The notes below the pieces were generated by a model. It saw only the letters and a list, made by a program, of their open reading frames with translations, searched no databases and was not told where the DNA came from. Below are positions 9,818 through 18,467 of a DNA stretch of 64,000 nt, piece after piece. The stretch spans positions 682,001-746,000 of the forward strand of contig NZ_CP109907.1 of NCBI RefSeq assembly GCF_033097525.1, written 5' to 3'. Every line of letters starts with the position of its first letter. Position 1 is the stretch's first letter. The DNA is from Sphingobacterium sp. UGAL515B_05. GTDB taxonomy: Bacteria > Bacteroidota > Bacteroidia > Sphingobacteriales > Sphingobacteriaceae. Position numbers and translations under genes: made by a program.

Positions 9818-11365
9818 ATGAAAATATCAAACATACTACATACTTCATTCATCGGCCTATCGCTTATTGCTACTTCGTGCTCGAAATCCACATTTAGCGA
9901 TATCAATACAGATCCGAATCGACCTGCTTCTGTTACAACGCCAACAATTCTAGTGACCGCCGAAAAACAGCTAGTCAATGCATTACGAAGTGAAGAGGTA
10001 AGCCTACGAGGTGCTCAATTATTTGCACAGTATTTCAGTCAGAACATTTATACGGACCAATCTCGTTATCAAATACCAACAAGCTATTCAGACAACTATT
10101 GGACTGCGACCTATAAATCGCTTAATAATTTAAATGAAATTATTAAGCTTAATACCAATGAAACCACGAAAGCGATTGCCGCAGCGGGAACAGCTGGTAC
10201 AAATACCAATCAGATTGCGATAGCAAGAATACTTAAAGCCTACGCTTTCCAATCGCTAACAGATGTTTTTGGTGATATCCCCTATGAATCCTATGGCAAT
10301 AAAGATGCAGATTTTGAAGCGCTACAGCAGGATCCGGATAACCTGACGCCAAAATATGCAAGTCAAGAGAAAATCTACAAAGACATTCTCAATGAATTAC
10401 AGCAGGCAGCTGATACGCTAGCAAAGTATCCAACAGCCACGACTTTCGGAACAGCTGATATTATTTATAAAGGATCAAATAGTAGCTGGGCAAAATTCGC
10501 CAATTCGTTACGTCTCCGTGTTGCGAATCGGATCAAAGGCAAAGACGCCGCTTTGGCAACGACACATATCGCCGATGCTATCAAAAAAGGTGTATTCACA
10601 TCTAACAATGATAATGCGGTATTTAAATACTCCAAAACATCACCAAATGAAGCACCATTGTTTAGAGCAACGGTAACTGCCAATCGAAAAGACTTTGCAA
10701 TTTCTAATGTGATTATTGAAACTTTACAAGGCAATCGTGGCCCTTTTAAAATTGCAGATCCACGTCTATCAAAATTTGCTAAACCGACAAGCTCAGGAAA
10801 TGTTTACTACGGCCAACCCTATGGTCTCCCCCTAGCAGCGGGCAATCTATTTCCTGTAGACAAAATATCATTGCCGAGTGACATTATCAACGCTGCAGAT
10901 TACGGGGAGGTACTTATAGAATATTCGGAAGTTGCCTTCATTTTAGCTGAAAACAACAACTGGGATCAATCTAATTACGAAAAGGGTGTTCGGGCTTCTC
11001 TTGAAAAATGGTCAGTGCCTTCTGATGAGGTAGCAACCTATCTGAGTAAACTTCCCGCTGCGAATAAGGAAAATGTACTTTCGCAAAAGTACTTAGCACT
11101 TTTCAACCAAAGTATCGAATCTTGGTCCGAAATCAGAAGAACAGGGTATCCGTTATTCCTAATCAAGAAAGGTGATATTACATGGACCGGAACAGTAGAA
11201 GGCAAACCTGTTACATATACTTTCACGCCTGAGGTAGGCAACACAATCCCAAGCCGTTTGGTTTACCCATTAAAAGAACAAAGTACCAATAAGACGAATT
11301 ATCAAAGTGCACTTTCACGACAAGGAGATGATGTGATAAGCACCAAATTATGGTGGAATAAATAA
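9818..11365 (+). CDS. SusD-like_2 family surface lipoprotein
   Basis: Lipoprotein signal peptide with lipobox ATSC (lipidated Cys at residue 21), then the typical opening FSDINTDPNRP and an alpha-helical TPR-like body. The sequence NTDPNRP, the phrase KAYAFQSLTDVFGDIPY and the C-terminal RLVYPLKEQSTNKTNY resemble the SusD-like_2 branch of the family rather than classic SusD. It should sit on the SusC barrel encoded 135 bp upstream as the outer lid that captures the ligand. The perfect terminator at 11388-11418 ends the unit. Length of 515 residues is normal. Confidence 0.92.
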   Translation: MKISNILHTSFIGLSLIATSCSKSTFSDINTDPNRPASVTTPTILVTAEKQLVNALRSEEVSLRGAQLFAQYFSQNIYTDQSRYQIPTSYSDNYWTATYKSLNNLNEIIKLNTNETTKAIAAAGTAGTNTNQIAIARILKAYAFQSLTDVFGDIPYESYGNKDADFEALQQDPDNLTPKYASQEKIYKDILNELQQAADTLAKYPTATTFGTADIIYKGSNSSWAKFANSLRLRVANRIKGKDAALATTHIADAIKKGVFTSNNDNAVFKYSKTSPNEAPLFRATVTANRKDFAISNVIIETLQGNRGPFKIADPRLSKFAKPTSSGNVYYGQPYGLPLAAGNLFPVDKISLPSDIINAADYGEVLIEYSEVAFILAENNNWDQSNYEKGVRASLEKWSVPSDEVATYLSKLPAANKENVLSQKYLALFNQSIESWSEIRRTGYPLFLIKKGDITWTGTVEGKPVTYTFTPEVGNTIPSRLVYPLKEQSTNKTNYQSALSRQGDDVISTKLWWNK

Positions 11366-11387
11366 ACTTAGGTATTTCAATCAGCTT

Positions 11388-11418
11388 ACACCTGAGGCTT
11401 AAGCCTCAGGTGTTTTTT
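11388..11418 (+). terminator. Terminator of the SusC/SusD unit
   Basis: Perfect 13-bp palindrome (11388-11400 / 11401-11413, core GGCTTAAGCC), running directly into a T-run (11413-11418). Confidence 0.92.
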
Positions 11419-11466
11419 ATTAATATATTTCTTATCTTCGTATAGCACTCTAAAGAATAAAATGTT

Positions 11467-11892
11467 ATGGACGATCAAACATTAGACAGAATAGACGAAC
11501 TTAGCGAGGAAGGAAACATCCAATGTGATGAAGGCAACTATCAGGCGGCGATCCGGGTGTGGACTGAAGCACTTGATCTAGTCCCTAGTCCACAACATGT
11601 GCATGCGGAAAGTCTCTGGCTCGAAGCTTCCATAGGAGATGCCTTTTTCTTACTGGACGATTTTGGCAATGCCCTCTCCCATTTTGAAAAGGCAAAACAG
11701 AACATTATCGAAAATGCTTACGAAAACCCTTTTATCATGCTGCGCTTAGGACAGTGCTATCTGGAAGACAATAATAGCGAGTCTGCCCAAGAATATCTTC
11801 TTCGCGCCTATATGATGGAAGGAAGAGATATTTTCGAAGATGAATCACCTAAGTATCTTAAGTTTTTAGATGACAATATCGATTTGGATTGA
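11467..11892 (+). CDS. Small acidic TPR-repeat protein
   Basis: A 141-residue cytoplasmic protein with no signal peptide. Three tetratricopeptide-like helical hairpins can be seen: about residues 11-35 (GNIQCDEGNYQAAIRVWTEA), 52-76 (IGDAFFLLDDFGNALSHFEK) and 90-112 (LRLGQCYLEDNNSESAQEYL). Similar short TPR proteins are frequent in Bacteroidota and Firmicutes and some lie beside toxin genes as possible immunity factors, but no toxin gene is next to this one. A weak -7-like element, TATCTTCG, lies at 11433-11440. It converges with the GDPD gene, 10 bp apart. Role unknown; protein-protein interaction is the safe statement. Confidence 0.8.
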   Translation: MDDQTLDRIDELSEEGNIQCDEGNYQAAIRVWTEALDLVPSPQHVHAESLWLEASIGDAFFLLDDFGNALSHFEKAKQNIIENAYENPFIMLRLGQCYLEDNNSESAQEYLLRAYMMEGRDIFEDESPKYLKFLDDNIDLD

Positions 11893-11902
11893 TAATAATC
11901 CG

Positions 11903-12778
11903 TCAAAACGAATCGATTACTTCACCAACTTCCATAGGGAGATCGGACTCCAGAATGGAAGCTCCTTCCGTAAATATTGCTTTATACTTTTCAGCGCGTT
12001 CTGCCTTTGTATTCAACTTATCGTAAGTGGGCGCAGCTGAAATCATGCACATCACACCTTTGTTGTTGAAGAATTGATACATCTTCAAATTGGAATCCTT
12101 TAGTTCCGGCCCAATATAGACAATCATACGGTCGTAGGGTAATTCAGAAGATTTGAATTTTTCCAATGCAGCCTGATCTTTGATATGCATGGACATATAT
12201 TGTTCGGGATTCTGCGCCAAATAAAACGCTGCCTGTTCAGTATTATGTACCGTAACCCATACCCAACTGTAGGCATTGTATTTTTTTAGTATTGCTGCTG
12301 TAGCCGTCAATGGTAAGTCTTTTTTATCTAAGTTGAGGATGGTTTTACCCTTTGCCCATTGAATGACTTCCTCAAGTGTATTAATGCCGTAGCGGGTAAT
12401 GTTTCCGGCTTGATCTTTCAATTTCAGCTTACGCAATTCATCCCAAGTATAGTCATATACTTTTCCTTTTCCATTTGTGGTTCTATCCAATGTCGCATCG
12501 TGCATCAAAATAGCAACACTATCCTTCGTGTAACGCGGATCGATTTCAAAAATAGCCGGTGTTTTTCGCAATACAGCTTCAAATGCCGCAATCGAATTTT
12601 CAGGAAGTCCAGCCTCAATCGTTCCCCGATGACCGCTTACAATTCTTTTCCCTTTAGCATAAGTAAAATAATCACGCATCGCCTGAGGAGATTCAAACTG
12701 TAGGGAATGGATTTTTTGCCCAAAAACTACTGAGTAGAAGGACAAACAAAGAAATAAAAATAAAAATGTTCTTCTCAT
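11903..12778 (-). CDS. Exported glycerophosphodiester phosphodiesterase-family protein (paralogue 1)
   Basis: The start is placed at the ATG at 12778, which gives a clean signal peptide (MRRTFLFLFLCLSFYSVVFG, cleavage before Q21). The longest frame would put 14 polar residues ahead of it. The GDPD catalytic set is present: H50-R51 (GHRG), E78 and D80 (FEIDPR) and H93 (LMHD), with NGKGKVYDYTWDEL after it. It should hydrolyse glycerophosphodiesters in the periplasm to glycerol-3-phosphate and an alcohol. It differs from the second GDPD at 55909, which is a lipoprotein. The gene stands alone. Confidence 0.88.
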   Translation of the reverse strand: MRRTFLFLFLCLSFYSVVFGQKIHSLQFESPQAMRDYFTYAKGKRIVSGHRGTIEAGLPENSIAAFEAVLRKTPAIFEIDPRYTKDSVAILMHDATLDRTTNGKGKVYDYTWDELRKLKLKDQAGNITRYGINTLEEVIQWAKGKTILNLDKKDLPLTATAAILKKYNAYSWVWVTVHNTEQAAFYLAQNPEQYMSMHIKDQAALEKFKSSELPYDRMIVYIGPELKDSNLKMYQFFNNKGVMCMISAAPTYDKLNTKAERAEKYKAIFTEGASILESDLPMEVGEVIDSF

Positions 12779-13095
12779 TAATTTATCATTATAGCTGAAT
12801 TGATCAACCGAAACTATCAAAAAATATAGGACTAAATTAACTATCCAAAATCAATAAATCTTTAACAAGCTGTTCAATTAATGTAAACAGCCAATCCATC
12901 GGATAATGGCCTCATATCGATAAAAAACACCTAATCTAGTTTCATATTAGCCAGCAGTTAAATAATATACCAAATCAGCTTGAAAATCATACGATAACAA
13001 CTAAAAAAAATGTAAAAATAACCTATAGCTGTTGGCACAACTATAAAATAAACTATATTTGCGCATTAATTTATATTTGATCTAAATAAATTACC
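12779..13095. other. 317-bp divergent intergenic region
   Basis: AT-rich spacer between the GDPD gene and the TonB receptor gene. Apart from the promoter at 13032-13061 and a second TATATTTG at 13072-13079 I see no gene or clear repeat. Confidence 0.6.
13032..13061 (+). promoter_or_regulatory. Promoter of the TonB receptor-PepSY operon
   Basis: TTG (13032-13034), 19-bp spacer, TATATTTG (13054-13061): a full match to the Bacteroidota housekeeping promoter pattern, 34 bp before the receptor ATG. A second TATATTTG at 13072 lacks a matching upstream element. No clear Fur box was recognised. Confidence 0.75.
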
Positions 13096-15426
13096 ATGAA
13101 AAACAGAACACGATATATGATGTTCAGCAGTGGAATTCTTTTGCTATTAAGTGCTCAGCTACATGCACAAGAATTATCCCTTATCGTAAAAGACAGAGAC
13201 AATAAACCATTAAGCCAAGCGAATATCAAAGTTGACGGAAAAAGCGTCGGCTATTCTAATCAACTCGGACAATTCATTTTTGCCAAAAGACCTGCGGCTA
13301 ATCCTATTCAATTGCGGGTATCATACACAGGCTTTTCAACGGTTGAAAAAATGGTCAATTTAGATACCGTTCAACGCCCATTGTCAATTCAGCTTAATTC
13401 TACTCAAGTATTAGATGAGATTATCGTAACAGCAGGACGTAAGCCGGAAAGCATCTCCACTGTCCCTTCTTCAGTAACGATCTTGACCACAAAAGAAATT
13501 GAGGCCCAAAGCCAAATCAGCACCAATCTTTCAACAATTTTAGGGAATACTGTTCCCGGTCTTGGAACATCGACCAATAAAGCGACAAACTCCGGACAAA
13601 CACTTCGTGGGAGATCTGTGCTTGTTTTGATCGACGGTATTCCGCAATCTACGCCTTTGATGAATGGACAACGTGATCTTCGGACCATTGACCCGAGTGT
13701 CATCGAACGGGTTGAGGTTATCAAAGGTGCTACATCCATCTATGGAAATGGCTCCGCAGGCGGTATTATCAACTACATTACACGCAATCCATCGAAAGAC
13801 GCAGCTCCGATACAAGGGATCACAAGTGTTAGAACTACATTCAATCCAGTTCATAGCGCCGGCACAATGGGCTATCGCATAGGACAAACCTTATACGGAC
13901 AAAAAAATAAATGGAATTATACCGTCAGTGGATCCGCCGATTACGTTGGCCTGCAACGCGATGGTGACGGGGTTCCCCTTGGTCAGACAGACGGCCTTTC
14001 GAACACCTATCAATACAATGCGTTTCTAAAAGCCGGGTACCGTATCGATAGCAGTTCCAATATTACGGCAGTATACAACTTCTACAGAAGTAACCAACAC
14101 AACAGATACATCAGCCAAACAGGTGTATATGGTCAAACGCCAACGATAGGCGTGAAAGGCGAAGATCCAGGTAAGCCTGCTGGAACTCCGTATAACCATA
14201 ATGCCATGTTGACCTATACTAAAAGTAATCTATTCGCCTCGACATCTTTAACCGCTTCTGCATACTACAATACATTTCGATCCATGAACCGTTATGTTGA
14301 GAAAGCTTCTGCATGGTATGGTCCGGGACAAACACAGATCAATTCGGAGAAAAAAGGCTTACGCGTCAACCTAAACACACCTTTTCAGGTATTGGGTTCA
14401 AATGCAGATATCACCTACGGTGTAGATTTACTAAATGATGTAACAGATCAAAATCTGACCGACGGCAGGGTCTATATTCCCTATATGAACATGTTAAACG
14501 TTGCTCCATACGCCCAGGTAAAAATTGATTTCCTAGAAAATTTAATCTTTAAAGGCGGTGTACGTTATGAAAATGCAACAGTCAAAATAAAGGATTTCAA
14601 TACCATCGCTACAGGTCCCAACAACGAAGGAAGTATTGCCGTGAAAGGAGGCAATATCCCCTACAAAGGAGCGACCTTCAATGCAGGTTTGCGTTACAAC
14701 AAATTCGCGATCTTTAATCCCTTCGTGAGTTTCTCACAAGGTTTCGCAATCAATGAGCTCGGCCGTATTGTACGTCGGGCAACAGATAATGATTTAGATA
14801 GCCTAAAAACCGACCCTATTATCACCAATAATTACGAAATCGGATTCTCAAGTAATTACAGCATTTTCCAGTTATCGGCATCTTATTACTACAGTACTTC
14901 AAAAATGGGCGTTGAACTGGTGGACATTGGCGGTTACCTGATGCCACAACGCCTTCCGGAAGATGTGTATGGGTACGAAATTGCATTAAGCGCTAATATT
15001 TCACCTCAATTGACCATCGGTGGAACCTATGCCTATGTGGAAGGAAAATCAAAAAAAGACGATGGATCAAAATCCTACCTCAATGGCTCACGTATCTCGC
15101 CAGACAAAGCAACGGGATACATCTACTATACTCCGATCAAACCCTTAACCTTTCAGCTTTTTTGGGTGCATACCGGATCCCGGGATCGCTTTGTTCCAAA
15201 CGATAAAGGCGTATACAAAAACAGCGAAGGCCCCGTTAAGGCCGTTGACCTATTTAACTTAAACGGAAACTACCAAGTAAACAAACAATGGTCTATCGGT
15301 ATGGGGGTAGAGAACTTATTCAATAAAAACTATTACCCTGTTGTCAGTCAATATCGCGCCTTAAATGAAGAATACGTCAAAGGACAAGGTATGCTGGCCT
15401 CATTTAACATCAACTACAAATTCTAA
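13096..15426 (+). CDS. TonB-dependent receptor, ferric-siderophore type
   Basis: Signal peptide (residues 1-24, ending LHAQ), a CarboxypepD-regulatory-like domain (about 26-105), the junction LDEIIVTAGR, a plug (about 110-235, with GQTLRGRSVLVLIDGIPQS and VEVIKGATSIYGNGSAGGIINYIT) and a 22-strand-type barrel ending ASFNINYKF. The plug and the barrel end (GVENLFNKNYYPVVSQYR) are those of siderophore receptors rather than SusC. The PepSY membrane protein begins 1 bp after the stop, which fits an iron-siderophore import and reduction unit. The particular siderophore cannot be deduced. At 776 residues it is complete. Confidence 0.9.
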   Translation: MKNRTRYMMFSSGILLLLSAQLHAQELSLIVKDRDNKPLSQANIKVDGKSVGYSNQLGQFIFAKRPAANPIQLRVSYTGFSTVEKMVNLDTVQRPLSIQLNSTQVLDEIIVTAGRKPESISTVPSSVTILTTKEIEAQSQISTNLSTILGNTVPGLGTSTNKATNSGQTLRGRSVLVLIDGIPQSTPLMNGQRDLRTIDPSVIERVEVIKGATSIYGNGSAGGIINYITRNPSKDAAPIQGITSVRTTFNPVHSAGTMGYRIGQTLYGQKNKWNYTVSGSADYVGLQRDGDGVPLGQTDGLSNTYQYNAFLKAGYRIDSSSNITAVYNFYRSNQHNRYISQTGVYGQTPTIGVKGEDPGKPAGTPYNHNAMLTYTKSNLFASTSLTASAYYNTFRSMNRYVEKASAWYGPGQTQINSEKKGLRVNLNTPFQVLGSNADITYGVDLLNDVTDQNLTDGRVYIPYMNMLNVAPYAQVKIDFLENLIFKGGVRYENATVKIKDFNTIATGPNNEGSIAVKGGNIPYKGATFNAGLRYNKFAIFNPFVSFSQGFAINELGRIVRRATDNDLDSLKTDPIITNNYEIGFSSNYSIFQLSASYYYSTSKMGVELVDIGGYLMPQRLPEDVYGYEIALSANISPQLTIGGTYAYVEGKSKKDDGSKSYLNGSRISPDKATGYIYYTPIKPLTFQLFWVHTGSRDRFVPNDKGVYKNSEGPVKAVDLFNLNGNYQVNKQWSIGMGVENLFNKNYYPVVSQYRALNEEYVKGQGMLASFNINYKF

Positions 15427-15427
15427 T

Positions 15428-16609
15428 ATGTTTAAAACTGTCGTTCTTTGGTTGCATAAATGGCTCGGAATCATCACCGGAGTTGTGGTATTCATCCTAA
15501 GCCTGACGGGTAGCATATACACCTTTCAGGATGAGCTCAAGCTCTGGGCTTATCCTGAAAAATATTTTATCTCCGACACAACCAACCACTCCAAAACTCC
15601 GCTACCTTTAAGCACACTTCTTTACAACGCACAGAAAAGCCTCGAAAAAAATCAAAAAATCACGCGGGTTGATCTCTATCCTTCGAAAAATCGTACTTGG
15701 GTATTTCGTGCCATAAAAACGGACGAAAAAGCATTTGGCCATTGGAATTATTACCGCTATTACAAACGCGTTTTCGTCAATCCATATACTGGTCAAGTAC
15801 AGCAAGTAGAAAATTCAAAAACAGAATTCTTTCAACTGGTGCTTCAGCTTCACCTAAACCTCCTCTTGGGCAAGCAATATGGCCATCCTATCGTCGCCTG
15901 GTCAACGACCATTTTTGTCCTTATCTTACTTAGCGGCATCGTTCTTTGGTGGCCAAAAAAATGGAAGGGCAAGAATCTCAAGCGCAGTTTTTGGTTAGAT
16001 ACCAAAGTAAAATGGAAACGACTGAACCACGACCTCCACAATGTCATCGGATTTTACAGTTTATTTATCGGATTGATTTTTGCCATTACGGGGCTCGCTT
16101 TTGCTTTTCCGGATTTCAAAAAGACCTATATCGCAACATTCAGTTTATTGCAGTCGCCAACAGCTTCTTCCACACACAGTTCCCCTATACCCTTGCCCGC
16201 TGTGGAAAAGAAATTTCAGGACAATGCGCTGCGGTATGCCTTAACAAATTATCCGGATGCTGAAATGATGTCGATCCGACTAAAAAAAGAAACCGAAACA
16301 GCAATGGATATACAGGTGAGACATCATGAAAAACGAAGTGGTGTATTTGACTGGCTTTATTATAATAAAAAAGACAGCAGTCTCACAGCAGTCAAATCCA
16401 GCAACGAATTGCAGTATGGGGATAAGCTCGGTGCACTTAACTATGATATTCATACCGGTGGCATCGGTGGGCTCACAACAAAAATTATCGCTTGCCTCGC
16501 CAGTCTCTTTTGTGCTTCCTTGCCCATCACAGGATATATCATCTGGATGAATAAAAGCAAAAAGAAGAAAAAGAAAGGTTATCAACATAATGTTAATAAG
16601 TACTGTTAA
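15428..16609 (+). CDS. PepSY-associated membrane protein (iron-uptake partner)
   Basis: The start is the ATG at 15428, one base after the receptor stop; the open frame continues upstream into the receptor gene but that part is its shadow. The 393-residue protein opens with LWLHKWLGIITGVVVFIL, the standard first helix of PepSY_TM proteins, has further helices at about residues 150-175, 210-235 and 345-365, and a periplasmic PepSY-like domain between the second pair. Histidines near helix ends (LHKW, HLNLLLG, HDLHN, DIHTGG) are placed as in heme-binding or ferric-reductase-like members. In this position such proteins are thought to help release or reduce siderophore iron. The tail is a basic KKKKKKG stretch. 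Confidence 0.88.
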   Translation: MFKTVVLWLHKWLGIITGVVVFILSLTGSIYTFQDELKLWAYPEKYFISDTTNHSKTPLPLSTLLYNAQKSLEKNQKITRVDLYPSKNRTWVFRAIKTDEKAFGHWNYYRYYKRVFVNPYTGQVQQVENSKTEFFQLVLQLHLNLLLGKQYGHPIVAWSTTIFVLILLSGIVLWWPKKWKGKNLKRSFWLDTKVKWKRLNHDLHNVIGFYSLFIGLIFAITGLAFAFPDFKKTYIATFSLLQSPTASSTHSSPIPLPAVEKKFQDNALRYALTNYPDAEMMSIRLKKETETAMDIQVRHHEKRSGVFDWLYYNKKDSSLTAVKSSNELQYGDKLGALNYDIHTGGIGGLTTKIIACLASLFCASLPITGYIIWMNKSKKKKKKGYQHNVNKYC

Positions 16610-16946
16610 TAACTGTATTTTTCTTTTAAACAGGTTTTCAACAGCGTTATTAACATAATGTGGAAAACTAACCCTTACCCTATTTACCGACACCATCTCT
16701 TGTGTAATTTATAGAAATGCGATAAACCATCTGAAAAAAACAACATACAAGACAAAAAGACGACAACCTTTAAAACGAGAAGATCCCAACACGAAGCTGT
16801 GCGAACAGCGCAAATACTAAAAAAGGAAGCATTCTTCGACAGAAGGAGGCAAAGCACACAACCAAAAAAGAAAGTCGCGCGAGAAAAAAAAATCCGATAC
16901 ACAGAAGTGTACCGGATTTCTTCAATAACAAACCAACAAAAACATA
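16610..16946. other. 337-bp convergent intergenic region
   Basis: Contains the terminator of the minus-strand SusD gene (16883-16918) and two facing copies of a 10-bp word (ATGTTAATAA 16590-16599, TTATTAACAT 16647-16656) after the PepSY gene, 47 bp apart. No gene is seen. Confidence 0.5.
16883..16918 (-). terminator. Terminator of the SusC/SusD unit at 16.9-21.6 kb
   Basis: Read on the minus strand: a 12-bp stem (16907-16918 with 16891-16902, one mismatch) with a 4-nt loop, followed by a run of Ts (16890 down to 16884). Confidence 0.85.
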
Positions 16947-18440
16947 CTAAAGATTCGGATTTCGAACCGTCTCTTCGTATGGTATAGCAAATAAATAATA
17001 AGGACTGTTTTCAACAAAATTAGAACCATTAGGAAATTTAGTAACCCGGTGCCCTTGACCATTAACCAGCTTAGGCTTACCGTCTGCACCTACAATTTCT
17101 ACTTGAATTGGTTTTCCCTCCGCATCAAGATAGGACTTACGCACAACCTTTCCCTGAGTCCGGAGAATATCCGACAAAGCAAATCCTTCACCCCAAAGTT
17201 CCTTGCGTCTTTCAATAAGAATGGAAGCAATTAATTGTCCATTATCATTTCCTGAAAACAGTTTAGCGTTTCTAGCCGCCCGTAATTTATTCAGCGCTGC
17301 TACTGCTTTATCGTTTTCACCAGCTCTTGCATAACCTTCAGCCGCTATCAAAACCATTTCAGAAGCACGCATGTATACAATATCTCCAATTAAATTGGAC
17401 TTAAACTTAAACTTCTTATACCGTAGGAAACCTTCCCGACCGGGTAAATTATCCCATTCAAATAAAGCGTAACGCACATCACTGGTATCGAATAAATCTT
17501 TAAAATAAGGATCGGCCATAAAACTATAGTAATAAGATCCAGCTGACGACACATCCAAATAATGAAATGTATAACTTGCCACATTTTGCTCGTTAGTCTG
17601 CTGATGTCCCCAAATCCACTCACTATTTCCAAGATCATTAAAACCGGCCTGATAATCTGACGGAGTCATTAAATTATACTTCTGCGCTGCTTTTTCGGCA
17701 TATTCAGCGGCTAACTTCCATTCGCCTACTTGCAAATAGGTCCTCGCAAGCAGACCATACACAACATTAATATTTATTTCATATTTTTCACGTATACCAG
17801 CCGAGGCTAATAATCCTTCACTGTCTTTGAGATCTTTCAATATAAGCTCATACACTTCTGCCTGTGTGGACCTTGGTTTTCCTTCAGTCGACAATGTACT
17901 TGGTTCCGTATAAATTGGAACCGATTTCGCATTTTTATCCTTTAAATAGCTAAATTGATAAAAGGTTGCCAAATTCAAATAGGAAAAAGCGCGCAAAGCT
18001 TTTGCTTTTCCTTTCAATACATTCTTAGATTCAACAGCCCCTTCAGCACCATCCACTTTCGCGATCACGTTATTCATATTATCGATCACTTTATAAAACA
18101 TAATCCAAAAAGAATTGACACGATTAGACCGATTGTTTGTTAATTCGGTAAATGCATACGCATCGCGATAACCGTATTTGGTCGTCACCGCAACATCACT
18201 TCCCATCGCATCACTTGTACGCATTACTGCCGTATAGCCTGGATTGGCATAAGTAAAATAGGTATCATTTAAGTACTTCCAGGTACCGTTGATCACCGTA
18301 GCAACATTGTCGGTATTTTTAAATACTTCACCTTCGGGCACAGAAGTGGTCGGATCCAATTCAAGCGCATCCTTACACGATGCATTCATTAAGGAGAGCG
18401 CCAATATGATATATACAATTTTTAGTTTCATGATTTTCAT
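16947..18440 (-). CDS. SusD/RagB-family surface lipoprotein
   Basis: Lipoprotein signal with lipobox NASC (Cys at residue 22), then DALELDPTTSVPEGEVF, the usual SusD opening in which a motif after the lipidated Cys is followed by a TPR-like helical domain (KALRAFSYLNLATFYQF, GLLARTYLQVGEWKLAAEYAEKA). The C-terminal part has the SusD closing sequence (RRKELWGEGFALSDILRTQG and FAIPYEETVRNPNL). The second Met (18431) is an alternative start. It lies 27 bp downstream of its SusC partner and ends in a terminator, so the pair is one transcriptional unit. The ligand is unknown. Confidence 0.92.
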   Translation of the reverse strand: MKIMKLKIVYIILALSLMNASCKDALELDPTTSVPEGEVFKNTDNVATVINGTWKYLNDTYFTYANPGYTAVMRTSDAMGSDVAVTTKYGYRDAYAFTELTNNRSNRVNSFWIMFYKVIDNMNNVIAKVDGAEGAVESKNVLKGKAKALRAFSYLNLATFYQFSYLKDKNAKSVPIYTEPSTLSTEGKPRSTQAEVYELILKDLKDSEGLLASAGIREKYEININVVYGLLARTYLQVGEWKLAAEYAEKAAQKYNLMTPSDYQAGFNDLGNSEWIWGHQQTNEQNVASYTFHYLDVSSAGSYYYSFMADPYFKDLFDTSDVRYALFEWDNLPGREGFLRYKKFKFKSNLIGDIVYMRASEMVLIAAEGYARAGENDKAVAALNKLRAARNAKLFSGNDNGQLIASILIERRKELWGEGFALSDILRTQGKVVRKSYLDAEGKPIQVEIVGADGKPKLVNGQGHRVTKFPNGSNFVENSPYYLFAIPYEETVRNPNL

Positions 18441-18467
18441 TTAAATTCTCAGATTAACAATAAGGCA

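Noticed and set aside
16590-16656. Facing copies of ATGTTAATAA after the PepSY gene
   Set aside because: 47 bp apart and AT-rich; too weak for a terminator and likely by chance.
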